Assembly: GCA_946699065.1 (NCBI GenBank)
Contig: CAMPDV010002084.1
Location: 16,619-80,618, forward strand
Length of the DNA stretch: 64,000 nucleotides
Source: Loxodes magnus
Lineage: Eukaryota; Ciliophora; Karyorelictea; Loxodida; Loxodidae
Direction of reading: 5' to 3'
Part shown: one piece after another, positions 1 to 13,440 of the stretch
Layout: every line of letters starts with the position of its first letter
How positions within the stretch are numbered: the first letter of the stretch is position 1
Notes under the pieces: generated by a model
What the model was told of the DNA's origin: nothing
The model's database searches: none
Seen by the model: only the letters and a program-made list of their open reading frames with translations
Translations under genes and position numbers: made by a program

Positions 1-80
1 TTCTCAAAACATACTCCTTAAAACTGAAATTCTATCTTCTTTTCTTACTTTACTTCTTCACTTTTCTAAATACTTAATAC
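1..80. repeat. Reference unit, array L type A
   Basis: An 80-bp unit with the type A middle (ctgaaattctatcttc followed by ttttcttac). This middle is the part shared with array R. Type A units hold one or two G residues on this strand, in ctgaaa and, where present, in caaagc. Sub-variants seen elsewhere change a single base: tctatcatc, ttatatc, ttccatc, tctaactt and gaagttc. These serve as markers for following larger duplications. Confidence 0.93.
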
Positions 81-240
81 TTCTCAAAGCATACTACTTA
101 AAACTGAAATTCTATCTTCTTTTCTTACTTTACTTCTTCACTTTTCTAAATACTTAATACTTCTCAAAGCATACTCCTTAAAACTGAAATTATATCTTCT
201 TTTCTTACTCTACTTCTTCACTTTTCTAAATACTTAATAC

Positions 241-580
241 TTCTCAAATAATACTCCTCAAAACTAAAATTTATTCTTTTTATCTTACTCTACTTCTTCA
301 CTTTTCAAAATACTTAATACTTCTCAAAGCATACTACTTAAAACTAAAATTTATTCTTTTTATCTTACTCTACTTCTTCACTTTTCAAAATACTTAATAC
401 TTCTCAAAGCATACTACTTAAAACTGAAATTCTATCATCTTTTCTTACTCTACTTTTTCACTTTTCTAAATACTTAATACTTCTCAAAACATACTACTTA
501 AAACTAAAATTTATTTTTTTATCTTACTTTACTTCTTCACTTTTCAAAATACTTAAATCTTTTATCTCAAAGCTTACTCC
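241..580. repeat. Multi-unit segment with copies near 4.0k and 17.6k
   Basis: The order of variants is: type B with caaata linker, type B, type A with tcatc and tactttttca (the latter at 451), then the seven-T type B unit, then the aaatcttttatctc linker. Much the same run recurs at about 4,017-4,270 (tactttttc at 4,142, one unit fewer) and 17,610-17,900 (marker at 17,818). Shared rare bases in shared order indicate duplication of the segment. Confidence 0.75.
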
Positions 581-1522
581 TAAAACTAAAATTTATTCTT
601 TTTATCTTACTTTACTTCTTCACTTTTCTAAATACTTAATACTTCTCAAAGCATATTACTTAAAACTGAAGTTCTATCTTCTTTTCTTACTCTACTTCTT
701 CACTTTTCTAATCATTTAATACTTCTCAAAACATACTCCTTAAAACTAAAATTTATTCTTTTTATCTTACTTTACTTCTTCACTTTTCTAAATACTTAAT
801 ACTTCTCAAAGCATACTACTTAAAACTGAAATTCTATCTTCTTTTCTTACTTTACTTCTTCACTTTTCTAAATACTTAATACTTCTCAAAGCATACTCCT
901 TAAAACTGAAATTCCATCTTCTTTTCTTACTTTACTTCTTCACTTTTCTAATCATTTAATACTTCTCAAAACATACTCCTTAAAACTAAAATTTATTCTT
1001 TTTATCTTACTTTACTTCTTCACTTTTCAAAATACTTAATACTTCTCAAAGCATACTACTTAAAACTGAAATTCTATCTTCTTTTCTTACTCTACTTCTT
1101 CACTTTTCTAAATACTTAATACTTCTCAAAGCATATTACTTAAAACTGAAATTCTATCTTTTTTTCTTACTCTACTTCTTCACTTTTCTAAATACTTAAT
1201 ACTTCTCAAAGCATATTACTTAAAACTGAAATTATATCTTCTTTTCTTACTCTATTTCTATACTTTTCTAAATACTTAATACTTCTCAAAACATACTCCT
1301 CAAAACTAAAATTTATTCTTTTTATCTTACTCTACTTCTTCACTTTTCAAAATACTTAATACTTCTCAAAGCATACTACTTAAAACTGAAATTCTATCAT
1401 CTTTTCTTACTCTACTTCTTCACTTTTCTAAATACTTAATACTTCTCAAAGCATATTACTTAAAACTGAAATTTATTCTTTTTATCTTACTTTACTTCTT
1501 CACTTTTCAAAATACTTAATAC

Positions 1523-1601
1523 TTCTCAAAGCTTACTCCTAAAACTAAAATTCTATCTTCTTTTCTTACTTTACTTCTTCACTTTTCTAAATACTTAATA
1601 C
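1523..1601. repeat. 79-bp length variant carrying a HindIII site
   Basis: Here the linker is caaagcttactcctaaaact instead of a form with cataccwccttaaaact-like spacing: one base shorter, with AAGCTT at 1529-1534. The same variant recurs many times in array L, often after an extended linker (cttttatctcaaagc). The last copies are near 29,210 and 29,296. I saw none in array R, so a HindIII digest should separate the two arrays. Confidence 0.85.
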
Positions 1602-2340
1602 TTCTCAAAGCATACTACTTAAAACTGAAATTCTATCATCTTTTCTTACTCTACTTCTTCACTTTTCTAAATACTTAATACTTCTCAAAACATACTACTT
1701 AAAACTAAAATTTATTCTTTTTATCTTACTTTACTTCTTCACTTTTCTAAATACTTAATACTTCTCAAAGCATATTACTTAAAACTGAAATTCCATCTTC
1801 TTTTCTTACTTTACTTCTTCACTTTTCTAAATACTTAATACTTCTCAAAACATACTCCATAAAACTGAAATTCTATCTTCTTTTCTTACTCTACTTCTTC
1901 ACTTTTCTAAATACTTAATACTTCTCAAAGCTTACTCCTAAAACTAAAATTCTATCTTCTTTTCTTACTTTACTTCTTCACTTTTCAAAATACTTACTTC
2001 TTTTATCTCAAAGCTTACTCCTAAAACTAAAATTTATTCTTTTTATCTTACTTTACTTCTTCACTTTTCAAAATACTTACTTCTTTTATCTCAAAGCTTA
2101 CTCCTTAAAACTAAAATTTATTCTTTTTATCTTACTTTACTTCTTCACTTTTCAAAATACTTAATACTTCTCAAAGCATACTACTTAAAACTGAAATTCT
2201 ATCTTCTTTTCTTACTCTACTTCTTCACTTTTCAAAATACTTAATACTTCTCAAAACATACTCCTTAAAACTGAAATTATATCTTCTTTTCTTACTCTAC
2301 TTCTATACTTTTCTAAATACTTAATACTTCTCAAAGCATA

Positions 2341-3060
2341 CTACTTAAAACTAAAATTTATTCTTTTTATCTTACTCTACTTCTTCACTTTTCTAAATAC
2401 TTAATACTTCTCAAAACATACTCCTTAAAACTAAAATTTATTCTTTTTATCTTACTTTACTTCTTCACTTTTCAAAATACTTAATACTTCTCAAAGCATA
2501 CTACTTAAAACTGAAATTCTATCTTCTTTTCTTACTTTACTTCTTCACTTTTCTAAATACTTAATACTTCTCAAAGCATACTACTTAAAACTAAAATTTA
2601 TTCTTTTTATCTTACTCTACTTCTTCACTTTTCTAAATACTTAATACTTCTCAAAACATACTCCTTAAAACTAAAATTTATTCTTTTTATCTTACTTTAC
2701 TTCTTCACTTTTCTAAATACTTAATACTTCTCAAAACATACTACTTAAAACTGAAATTCTATCTTCTTTTCTTACTTTACTTCTTCACTTTTCTAAATAC
2801 TTAATACTTCTCAAAGCATACTACTTAAAACTAAAATTTATTCTTTTTATCTTACTCTACTTCTTCACTTTTCTAAATACTTAATACTTCTCAAAACATA
2901 CTCCTTAAAACTAAAATTTATTCTTTTTATCTTACTTTACTTCTTCACTTTTCAAAATACTTAATACTTCTCAAAGCATACTACTTAAAACTGAAATTAT
3001 ATCTTCTTTTCTTACTTTACTTCTTCACTTTTCTAAATACTTAATACTTCTCAAAGCATA
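2341..3060. repeat. 240-bp three-unit repeat, three copies
   Basis: Three successive 240-bp blocks (2341-2580, 2581-2820, 2821-3060), each made of units B, B and A. Comparison shows only a few substitutions between blocks (for example ttcaaaatac against ttctaaatac, and ttctatc against ttatatc). Homology stops at both ends. The same B-B-A triplet is found at 5,461-5,940, 9,301-9,758 (second B replaced by an A-like middle) and 12,481-14,340. Confidence 0.9.
2408..2487. repeat. Reference unit, array L type B (G-free)
   Basis: An 80-bp unit with the type B middle (ctaaaatttattc then tttttatcttac) in place of the type A middle, with length conserved. It contains no G at all on this strand. A 79-bp sub-variant with a seven-T run (ttatttttttatc) occurs near 505, 3,322, 4,200, 4,999, 8,527, 10,204 and 12,040, often at equivalent places within larger duplications. 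Type B is not seen in array R. Confidence 0.92.
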
Positions 3061-3180
3061 CTCCTTAAAACTAAAATTTATTCTTTTTATCTTACTTTAC
3101 TTCTTCACTTTTCAAAATACTTAATACTTCTCAAAGCTTACTCCTAAAACTAAAATTTATTCTTTTTATCTTACTTTACT

Positions 3181-4099
3181 TCTTCACTTTTCAAAAATAC
3201 TTAATACTTCTCAAAGCTTACTCCTAAAACTGAAATTCTATCTTCTTTTCTTACTCTACTTCTTCACTTTTCTAAATACTTAATACTTCTCAAAGCATAT
3301 TACTTAAAACTAAAATTTATTTTTTTATCTTACTTTACTTCTTCACTTTTCAAAATACTTAATACTTCTCAAAGCATACTCCTCAAAACTAAAATTTATT
3401 CTTTTTATCTTACTTTACTTCTTCACTTTTCAAAATACTTAATACTTCTCAAAGCATACTACTTAAAACTAAAATTTATTCTTTTTATCTTACTTTACTT
3501 CTTCACTTTTCAAAATACTTAATACTTCTCAAAGCATACTACTTAAAACTGAAATTCTATCTTCTTTTCTTACTCTACTTCTTCACTTTTCTAAATACTT
3601 AATACTTCTCAAAGCTTACTCCTAAAACTAAAATTCTATCTTCTTTTCTTACTTTACTTCTTCACTTTTCAAAATACTTAATACTTTTATCTCAAAGCTT
3701 ACTCCTAAAACTAAAATTTATTCTTTTTATCTTACTTTACTTCTTCACTTTTCAAAATACTTACTTCTTTTATCTCAAAGCTTACTCCTCAAAACTAAAA
3801 TTTATTCTTTTTATCTTACTCTACTTCTTCACTTTTCAAAATACTTAATACTTCTCAAAGCATACTACTTAAAACTGAAATTCTATCTTCTTTTCTTACT
3901 CTACTTCTTCACTTTTCAAAATACTTAATACTTCTCAAAGCATACTACTTAAAACTGAAATTATATCTTCTTTTCTTACTCTACTTCTATACTTTTCTAA
4001 ATACTTAATACTTCTCAAATCATACTCCTCAAAACTAAAATTTATTCTTTTTATCTTACTCTACTTCTTCACTTTTCAAAATACTTAATACTTCTCAAA
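3181..4099. repeat. 0.9-kb duplicated segment, copy 1
   Basis: Matches 6464-7383 at an offset of 3283-3284 bp. Shared landmarks in order: ttttcaaaaatac, a HindIII-variant linker, atacttttatctc, tacttcttttatctc, cttctatac. One unit in the middle differs (taatcatttaatac and tccataaaac in the right copy only), and the 1-bp change in offset is explained by the seven-T unit at about 3,322. Confidence 0.82.
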
Positions 4100-5460
4100 G
4101 CATACTACTTAAAACTGAAATTCTATCATCTTTTCTTACTCTACTTTTTCACTTTTCTAAATACTTAATACTTCTCAAAACATACTACTTAAAACTAAAA
4201 TTTATTTTTTTATCTTACTTTACTTCTTCACTTTTCAAAATACTTAAATCTTTTATCTCAAAGCTTACTCCTAAAACTGAAATTCTATCTTCTTTTCTTA
4301 CTTTACTTCTTCACTTTTCTAAATACTTAATACTTCTCAAAGCATACTACTTAAAACTGAAGTTCTATCTTCTTTTCTTACTCTACTTCTATACTTTTCT
4401 AAATACTTAATACTTCTCAAATCATACTCCTCAAAACTAAAATTTATTCTTTTTATCTTACTCTACTTCTTCACTTTTCTAAATACTTAATACTTCTCAA
4501 AGCATATTACTTAAAACTGAAATTCTATCTTCTTTTCTTACTCTACTTCTTCACTTTTCTAATCATTTAATACTTCTCAAAACATACTCCTTAAAACTAA
4601 AATTTATTCTTTTTATCTTACTTTACTTCTTCACTTTTCAAAATACTTAATACTTCTCAAAGCTTACTCCTAAAACTGAAATTCTATCTTCTTTTCTTAC
4701 TCTACTTCTTCACTTTTCTAAATACTTAATACTTCTCAAAGCATATTACTTAAAACTGAAATTCTATCTTCTTTTCTTACTCTACTTCTTCACTTTTCTA
4801 AATACTTAATACTTCTCAAAGCATACTACTTAAAACTAAAATTTATTCTTTTTATCTTACTCTACTTCTTCACTTTTCAAAATACTTAATACTTCTCAAA
4901 GCATACTACTTAAAACTGAAATTCTATCATCTTTTCTTACTCTACTTCTTCACTTTTCTAAATACTTAATACTTCTCAAAACATACTACTTAAAACTAAA
5001 ATTTATTTTTTTATCTTACTTTACTTCTTCACTTTTCAAAATACTTAATACTTCTCAAAGCTTACTCCTAAAACTAAAATTCTATCTTCTTTTCTTACTT
5101 TACTTCTTCACTTTTCTAAATACTTAATACTTCTCAAATCATACTCCTCAAAACTAAAATTTATTCTTTTTATCTTACTCTACTTCTTCACTTTTCTAAA
5201 TACTTAATACTTCTCAAAGCATACTCCTCAAAACTAAAATTTATTCTTCTTTTCTTACTCTACTTCTTCACTTTTCTAAATACTTAATACTTCTCAAAGC
5301 ATATTACTTAAAACTGAAATTCTATCTTCTTTTCTTACTTTACTTCTTCACTTTTCTAAATACTTAATACTTCTCAAAGCATACTCCATAAAACTGAAAT
5401 TCTATCTTCTTTTCTTACTCTACTTCTTCACTTTTCAAAATACTTAATACTTCTCAAAAC

Positions 5461-5940
5461 ATACTCCTTAAAACTAAAATTTATTCTTTTTATCTTACTT
5501 TACTTCTTCACTTTTCAAAATACTTAATACTTCTCAAAGCATACTACTTAAAACTGAAATTATATCTTCTTTTCTTACTTTACTTCTTCACTTTTCTAAA
5601 TACTTAATACTTCTCAAAGCATACTACTTAAAACTAAAATTTATTCTTTTTATCTTACTCTACTTCTTCACTTTTCTAAATACTTAATACTTCTCAAAAC
5701 ATACTCCTTAAAACTAAAATTTATTCTTTTTATCTTACTTTACTTCTTCACTTTTCAAAATACTTAATACTTCTCAAAGCATACTACTTAAAACTGAAAT
5801 TCTATCTTCTTTTCTTACTTTACTTCTTCACTTTTCTAAATACTTAATACTTCTCAAAGCATACTACTTAAAACTAAAATTTATTCTTTTTATCTTACTC
5901 TACTTCTTCACTTTTCTAAATACTTAATACTTCTCAAAAC
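5461..5940. repeat. 240-bp three-unit repeat, two copies
   Basis: 5461-5700 and 5701-5940 differ at one place by eye (ttatatc against ttctatc). Same B-B-A triplet as at 2,341-3,060. The next block diverges after about 5,967. Confidence 0.9.
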
Positions 5941-6099
5941 ATACTCCTTAAAACTAAAATTTATTCTTCTTTTCTTACTCTACTTCTTCACTTTTCTAAA
6001 TACTTAATACTTCTCAAAGCATATTACTTAAAACTGAAATTCTATCTTCTTTTCTTACTTTACTTCTTCACTTTTCAAAATACTTAATACTTCTCAAAG

Positions 6100-6300
6100 C
6101 ATACTCCTTAAAACTGAATTCCATCTTCTTTTCTTACTCTACTTCTTCACTTTTCTATCAACTTATTACTTCTCAAAGCATACTACTTAAAACTGAAATT
6201 CTAACTTCTTTTCTTACTTTACTTCTTCACTTTTCTAAATACTTAATACTTCTCAAAACATACTCCTTAAAACTGAAATTCTATCTTCTTTTCTTACTTT
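6100..6300. repeat. EcoRI-marked segment, copy 1 of 3
   Basis: Contains ctgaattcc (GAATTC at 6116-6121), a one-base deletion form of ctgaaattcc, followed by ttctatcaacttattac and then tctaacttc in the next unit. The same three rare markers occur in the same order with GAATTC at 16752-16757 and 25754-25759. The linked markers argue that the three are copies of one ancestral segment. Confidence 0.8.
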
Positions 6301-6463
6301 ACTTCTTCACTTTTCTAAATACTTAATACTTCTCAAAGCATACTCCTTAAAACTGAAATTCTATCTTCTTTTCTTACTCTACTTCTTCACTTTTCTAAAT
6401 ACTTAATACTTCTCAAAGCATACTCCTTAAAACTGAAATTCTATCTTCTTTTCTTACTCTACT

Positions 6464-7383
6464 TCTTCACTTTTCAAAAATACTTAATACTTCTCAAAGC
6501 TTACTCCTAAAACTGAAATTCTATCTTCTTTTCTTACTCTACTTCTTCACTTTTCTAAATACTTAATACTTCTCAAAGCATATTACTTAAAACTAAAATT
6601 TATTCTTTTTATCTTACTTTACTTCTTCACTTTTCAAAATACTTAATACTTCTCAAAGCATACTCCTTAAAACTAAAATTTATTCTTTTTATCTTACTTT
6701 ACTTCTTCACTTTTCAAAATACTTAATACTTCTCAAAGCATACTACTTAAAACTGAAATTCTATCTTCTTTTCTTACTCTACTTCTTCACTTTTCTAATC
6801 ATTTAATACTTCTCAAAGCATACTCCATAAAACTGAAATTCTATCTTCTTTTCTTACTCTACTTCTTCACTTTTCTAAATACTTAATACTTCTCAAAGCT
6901 TACTCCTAAAACTAAAATTCTATCTTCTTTTCTTACTTTACTTCTTCACTTTTCAAAATACTTAATACTTTTATCTCAAAGCTTACTCCTAAAACTAAAA
7001 TTTATTCTTTTTATCTTACTTTACTTCTTCACTTTTCAAAATACTTACTTCTTTTATCTCAAAGCTTACTCCTCAAAACTAAAATTTATTCTTTTTATCT
7101 TACTCTACTTCTTCACTTTTCAAAATACTTAATACTTCTCAAAGCATACTACTTAAAACTGAAATTCTATCTTCTTTTCTTACTCTACTTCTTCACTTTT
7201 CAAAATACTTAATACTTCTCAAAACATACTCCTTAAAACTGAAATTATATCTTCTTTTCTTACTCTACTTCTATACTTTTCTAAATACTTAATACTTCTC
7301 AAATCATACTCCTCAAAACTAAAATTTATTCTTTTTATCTTACTCTACTTCTTCACTTTTCAAAATACTTAATACTTCTCAAA
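6464..7383. repeat. 0.9-kb duplicated segment, copy 2
   Basis: Counterpart of 3181-4099. The two copies are collinear by 12 units with one replaced unit, then diverge at about 7,384, where this copy goes to a second caaatcatactcctc unit while the left copy goes to caaagcatactactt. Confidence 0.82.
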
Positions 7384-8148
7384 TCATACTCCTCAAAACT
7401 AAAATTTATTCTTTTTATCTTACTTTACTTCTTCACTTTTCTAAATACTTAATACTTCTCAAAGCATATTACTTAAAACTGAAATTCTATCTTCTTTTCT
7501 TACTTTACTTCTTCACTTTTCTAAATACTTAATACTTCTCAAAGCATACTACTTAAAACTGAAATTCTATCTTCTTTTCTTACTCTACTTCTTCGCTTTT
7601 CTAATCATTTAATACTTCTCAAAGCATACTCCATAAAACTGAAATTCTATCTTCTTTTCTTACTTTACTTCTTCACTTTTCTAAATACTTAATACTTCTC
7701 AAAGCATACTACTTAAAACTGAAATTCTATCTTCTTTTCTTACTTTACTTCTTCACTTTTCTAAATACTTAATACTTCTCAAAGCATACTCCTTAAAACT
7801 GAAATTCCATCTTCTTTTCTTACTCTACTTCTTCACTTTTCTAATCATTTAATACTTCTCAAAACATACTCCTTAAAACTAAAATTTATTCTTTTTATCT
7901 TACTTTACTTCTTCACTTTTCAAAATACTTAATACTTCTCAAAGCATACTACTTAAAACTGAAATTCTATCTTCTTTTCTTACTCTACTTCTTCACTTTT
8001 CTAAATACTTAATACTTCTCAAAGCATATTACTTAAAACTGAAATTCTATCTTCTTTTCTTACTCTACTTCTTCACTTTTCTAAATACTTAATACTTCTC
8101 AAAGCATATTACTTAAAACTGAAATTATATCTTCTTTTCTTACTCTAC

Positions 8149-10224
8149 TTCTTCACTTTTCAAAATACTTAATACTTCTCAAAGCTTACTCCTAAAACTA
8201 AAATTCTATCTTCTTTTCTTACTTTACTTCTTCACTTTTCAAAAATACTTAATACTTCTCAAAGCTTACTCCTAAAACTGAAATTCTATCTTCTTTTCTT
8301 ACTCTACTTCTTCACTTTTCTAAATACTTAATACTTCTCAAAACATACTCCTCAAAACTAAAATTTATTCTTTTTATCTTACTCTACTTCTTCACTTTTC
8401 AAAATACTTAATACTTCTCAAAGCATACTACTTAAAACTGAAATTCTATCATCTTTTCTTACTCTACTTCTTCACTTTTCTAAATACTTAATACTTCTCA
8501 AAACATACTACTTAAAACTAAAATTTATTTTTTTATCTTACTTTACTTCTTCACTTTTCAAAATACTTAATACTTCTCAAATCATACTCCTCAAAACTAA
8601 AATTTATTCTTTTTATCTTACTCTACTTCTTCACTTTTCAAAATACTTAATACTTCTCAAATCATACTCCTCAAAACTAAAATTTATTCTTTTTATCTTA
8701 CTTTACTTCTTCACTTTTCTAAATACTTAATACTTCTCAAAGCATATTACTTAAAACTGAAATTCTATCTTCTTTTCTTACTTTACTTCTTCACTTTTCT
8801 AAATACTTAATACTTCTCAAAGCATACTACTTAAAACTGAAATTCTATCTTCTTTTCTTACTCTACTTCTTCACTTTTCAAAATACTTAATACTTCTCAA
8901 AGCTTACTCCTAAAACTAAAATTCTATCTTCTTTTCTTACTTTACTTCTTCACTTTTCTAAATACTTAATACTTCTCAAATCATACTCCTCAAAACTAAA
9001 ATTTATTCTTTTTATCTTACTCTACTTCTTCACTTTTCTAAATACTTAATACTTCTCAAAACATACTCCTTAAAACTGAAATTCTATCTTCTTTTCTTAC
9101 TCTACTTCTTCACTTTTCTAAATACTTAATACTTCTCAAAGCATATTACTTAAAACTGAAATTCTATCTTCTTTTCTTACTTTACTTCTTCACTTTTCTA
9201 AATACTTAATACTTCTCAAAACATACTCCTCAAAACTAAAATTCTATCATCTTTTCTTACTCTACTTCTTCACTTTTCTAAATACTTAATACTTCTCAAA
9301 ACATACTCCTTAAAACTAAAATTTATTCTTTTTATCTTACTTTACTTCTTCACTTTTCAAAATACTTAATACTTCTCAAAGCATACTACTTAAAACTGAA
9401 ATTCTATCTTCTTTTCTTACTTTACTTCTTCACTTTTCTAAATACTTAATACTTCTCAAAGCATACTACTTAAAACTAAAATTCTATCTTCTTTTCTTAC
9501 TCTACTTCTTCACTTTTCTAAATACTTAATACTTCTCAAAACATACTCCTTAAAACTAAAATTTATTCTTTTTATCTTACTTTACTTCTTCACTTTTCAA
9601 AATACTTAATACTTCTCAAAGCATACTACTTAAAACTGAAATTCTATCTTCTTTTCTTACTTTACTTCTTCACTTTTCTAAATACTTAATACTTCTCAAA
9701 GCATACTACTTAAAACTAAAATTCTATCTTCTTTTCTTACTCTACTTCTTCACTTTTCAAAAATACTTAATACTTCTCAAAGCTTACTCCTAAAACTGAA
9801 ATTCTATCTTCTTTTCTTACTCTACTTCTTCACTTTTCTAAATACTTAATACTTCTCAAAGCATATTACTTAAAACTGAAATTCTATCTTCTTTTCTTAC
9901 TCTACTTCTTCACTTTTCTAAATACTTAATACTTCTCAAAGCATATTACTTAAAACTGAAATTATATCTTCTTTTCTTACTCTATTTCTATACTTTTCTA
10001 AATACTTAATACTTCTCAAAACATACTCCTCAAAACTAAAATTTATTCTTTTTATCTTACTCTACTTCTTCACTTTTCAAAATACTTAATACTTCTCAAA
10101 GCATACTACTTAAAACTGAAATTCTATCATCTTTTCTTACTCTACTTCTTCACTTTTCTAAATACTTAATACTTCTCAAAACATACTACTTAAAACTAAA
10201 ATTTATTTTTTTATCTTACTTTAC
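8149..10224. repeat. 2-kb higher-order unit, copy 1 (2076 bp)
   Basis: A run of 26 units whose variant order is repeated from 10,225. Offset is exactly 2076 bp for markers read at 8241/10317, 8335/10411, 8575/10651 and onward to about 9,515. Past an extra internal 240-bp block in this copy, the offset becomes 1836 bp (9961 against 11797) and matching continues to the end of the unit. I saw no substitution between the copies in the lines compared, which suggests recent duplication. Confidence 0.9.
9301..9758. repeat. 240-bp repeat inside a larger duplicated unit
   Basis: 9301-9540 is repeated from 9541 with no difference until 9759, where ttctaaatac is replaced by ttcaaaaatac. In the next copy of the larger 2-kb unit (from 10,225) this 240 bp is present once only, which accounts for the 2076 to 1836 bp change in spacing. 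Confidence 0.9.
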
Positions 10225-12060
10225 TTCTTCACTTTTCAAAATACTTAATACTTCTCAAAGCTTACTCCTAAAACTAAAATTCTATCTTCTTTTCTTACTT
10301 TACTTCTTCACTTTTCAAAAATACTTAATACTTCTCAAAGCTTACTCCTAAAACTGAAATTCTATCTTCTTTTCTTACTCTACTTCTTCACTTTTCTAAA
10401 TACTTAATACTTCTCAAAACATACTCCTCAAAACTAAAATTTATTCTTTTTATCTTACTCTACTTCTTCACTTTTCAAAATACTTAATACTTCTCAAAGC
10501 ATACTACTTAAAACTGAAATTCTATCATCTTTTCTTACTCTACTTCTTCACTTTTCTAAATACTTAATACTTCTCAAAACATACTACTTAAAACTAAAAT
10601 TTATTTTTTTATCTTACTTTACTTCTTCACTTTTCAAAATACTTAATACTTCTCAAATCATACTCCTCAAAACTAAAATTTATTCTTTTTATCTTACTCT
10701 ACTTCTTCACTTTTCAAAATACTTAATACTTCTCAAATCATACTCCTCAAAACTAAAATTTATTCTTTTTATCTTACTTTACTTCTTCACTTTTCTAAAT
10801 ACTTAATACTTCTCAAAGCATATTACTTAAAACTGAAATTCTATCTTCTTTTCTTACTTTACTTCTTCACTTTTCTAAATACTTAATACTTCTCAAAGCA
10901 TACTACTTAAAACTGAAATTCTATCTTCTTTTCTTACTCTACTTCTTCACTTTTCAAAATACTTAATACTTCTCAAAGCTTACTCCTAAAACTAAAATTC
11001 TATCTTCTTTTCTTACTTTACTTCTTCACTTTTCTAAATACTTAATACTTCTCAAATCATACTCCTCAAAACTAAAATTTATTCTTTTTATCTTACTCTA
11101 CTTCTTCACTTTTCTAAATACTTAATACTTCTCAAAACATACTCCTTAAAACTGAAATTCTATCTTCTTTTCTTACTCTACTTCTTCACTTTTCTAAATA
11201 CTTAATACTTCTCAAAGCATATTACTTAAAACTGAAATTCTATCTTCTTTTCTTACTTTACTTCTTCACTTTTCTAAATACTTAATACTTCTCAAAACAT
11301 ACTCCTCAAAACTAAAATTCTATCATCTTTTCTTACTCTACTTCTTCACTTTTCTAAATACTTAATACTTCTCAAAACATACTCCTTAAAACTAAAATTT
11401 ATTCTTTTTATCTTACTTTACTTCTTCACTTTTCAAAATACTTAATACTTCTCAAAGCATACTACTTAAAACTGAAATTCTATCTTCTTTTCTTACTTTA
11501 CTTCTTCACTTTTCTAAATACTTAATACTTCTCAAAGCATACTACTTAAAACTAAAATTCTATCTTCTTTTCTTACTCTACTTCTTCACTTTTCAAAAAT
11601 ACTTAATACTTCTCAAAGCTTACTCCTAAAACTGAAATTCTATCTTCTTTTCTTACTCTACTTCTTCACTTTTCTAAATACTTAATACTTCTCAAAGCAT
11701 ATTACTTAAAACTGAAATTCTATCTTCTTTTCTTACTCTACTTCTTCACTTTTCTAAATACTTAATACTTCTCAAAGCATATTACTTAAAACTGAAATTA
11801 TATCTTCTTTTCTTACTCTATTTCTATACTTTTCTAAATACTTAATACTTCTCAAAACATACTCCTCAAAACTAAAATTTATTCTTTTTATCTTACTCTA
11901 CTTCTTCACTTTTCAAAATACTTAATACTTCTCAAAGCATACTACTTAAAACTGAAATTCTATCATCTTTTCTTACTCTACTTCTTCACTTTTCTAAATA
12001 CTTAATACTTCTCAAAACATACTACTTAAAACTAAAATTTATTTTTTTATCTTACTTTAC
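10225..12060. repeat. 2-kb higher-order unit, copy 2 (1836 bp)
   Basis: Collinear with 8149-10224 but lacking one 240-bp triplet. It ends where ttcaaaaatac of the preceding unit start is replaced by ttctaaatac. Contains a 301-nt run without G (10517-10817), equivalent to 8441-8741 in copy 1. Confidence 0.9.
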
Positions 12061-12434
12061 TTCTTCACTTTTCAAAATACTTAATACTTCTCAAAGCTTA
12101 CTCCTAAAACTAAAATTCTATCTTCTTTTCTTACTTTACTTCTTCACTTTTCTAAATACTTAATACTTCTCAAATCATACTCCTCAAAACTAAAATTTAT
12201 TCTTTTTATCTTACTCTACTTCTTCACTTTTCTAAATACTTAATACTTCTCAAAACATACTCCTTAAAACTGAAATTCTATCTTCTTTTCTTACTCTACT
12301 TCTTCACTTTTCTAAATACTTAATACTTCTCAAAGCATATTACTTAAAACTGAAATTTTATCTTCTTTTCTTACTTTACTTCTTCACTTTTCTAAATACT
12401 TAATACTTCTCAAAACATACTCCTCAAAACTAAA
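12061..12434. repeat. Partial third copy of the 2-kb unit
   Basis: Starts like the other copies, then follows an internal stretch of copy 1 at an offset of 3194 bp (caaatcat at 12171 against 8977), with a ttttatc substitution near 12,357. Divergence at about 12,435: type B middle here, tctatcatc there. It looks like a truncated unit joined to the 240-bp repeat field. Confidence 0.75.
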
Positions 12435-12480
12435 ATTTATTCTTTTTATCTTACTCTACTTCTTCACTTTTCAAAATACT

Positions 12481-13200
12481 TAATACTTCTCAAAACATAC
12501 TCTTTAAAACTAAAATTTATTCTTTTTATCTTACTTTACTTCTTCACTTTTCAAAATACTTAATACTTCTCAAAGCATACTACTTAAAACTGAAATTCTA
12601 TCTTCTTTTCTTACTTTACTTCTTCACTTTTCTAAATACTTAATACTTCTCAAAGCATACTACTTAAAACTAAAATTTATTCTTTTTATCTTACTCTACT
12701 TCTTCACTTTTCTAAATACTTAATACTTCTCAAAACATACTCCTTAAAACTAAAATTTATTCTTTTTATCTTACTTTACTTCTTCACTTTTCAAAATACT
12801 TAATACTTCTCAAAGCATACTACTTAAAACTGAAATTCTATCTTCTTTTCTTACTTTACTTCTTCACTTTTCTAAATACTTAATACTTCTCAAAGCATAC
12901 TACTTAAAACTAAAATTTATTCTTTTTATCTTACTCTACTTCTTCACTTTTCTAAATACTTAATACTTCTCAAAGCATACTCCTTAAAACTAAAATTTAT
13001 TCTTTTTATCTTACTCTACTTCTTCACTTTTCTAAATACTTAATACTTCTCAAAGCATACTACTTAAAACTGAAATTCTATCTTCTTTTCTTACTTTACT
13101 TCTTCACTTTTCTAAATACTTAATACTTCTCAAAGCATACTACTTAAAACTAAAATTTATTCTTTTTATCTTACTCTACTTCTTCACTTTTCTAAATACT
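12481..13200. repeat. 240-bp three-unit repeat, three copies
   Basis: Blocks 12481-12720, 12721-12960 and 12961-13200 share the B-B-A order. Differences are few: tctttaaaac at about 12,491 in the first block, and caaagc with actctac in the third. Confidence 0.88.
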
Positions 13201-13440
13201 TAATACTTCTCAAAACATACTCCTTAAAACTAAAATTTATTCTTCTTTTCTTACTTTACTTCTTCACTTTTCTAAATACTTAATACTTCTCAAAGCATAT
13301 TACTTAAAACTGAAATTCTATCTTCTTTTCTTACTTTACTTCTTCACTTTTCTAAATACTTAATACTTCTCAAAACATACTCCTCAAAACTAAAATTTAT
13401 TCTTTTTATCTTACTCTACTTCTTCACTTTTCAAAATACT

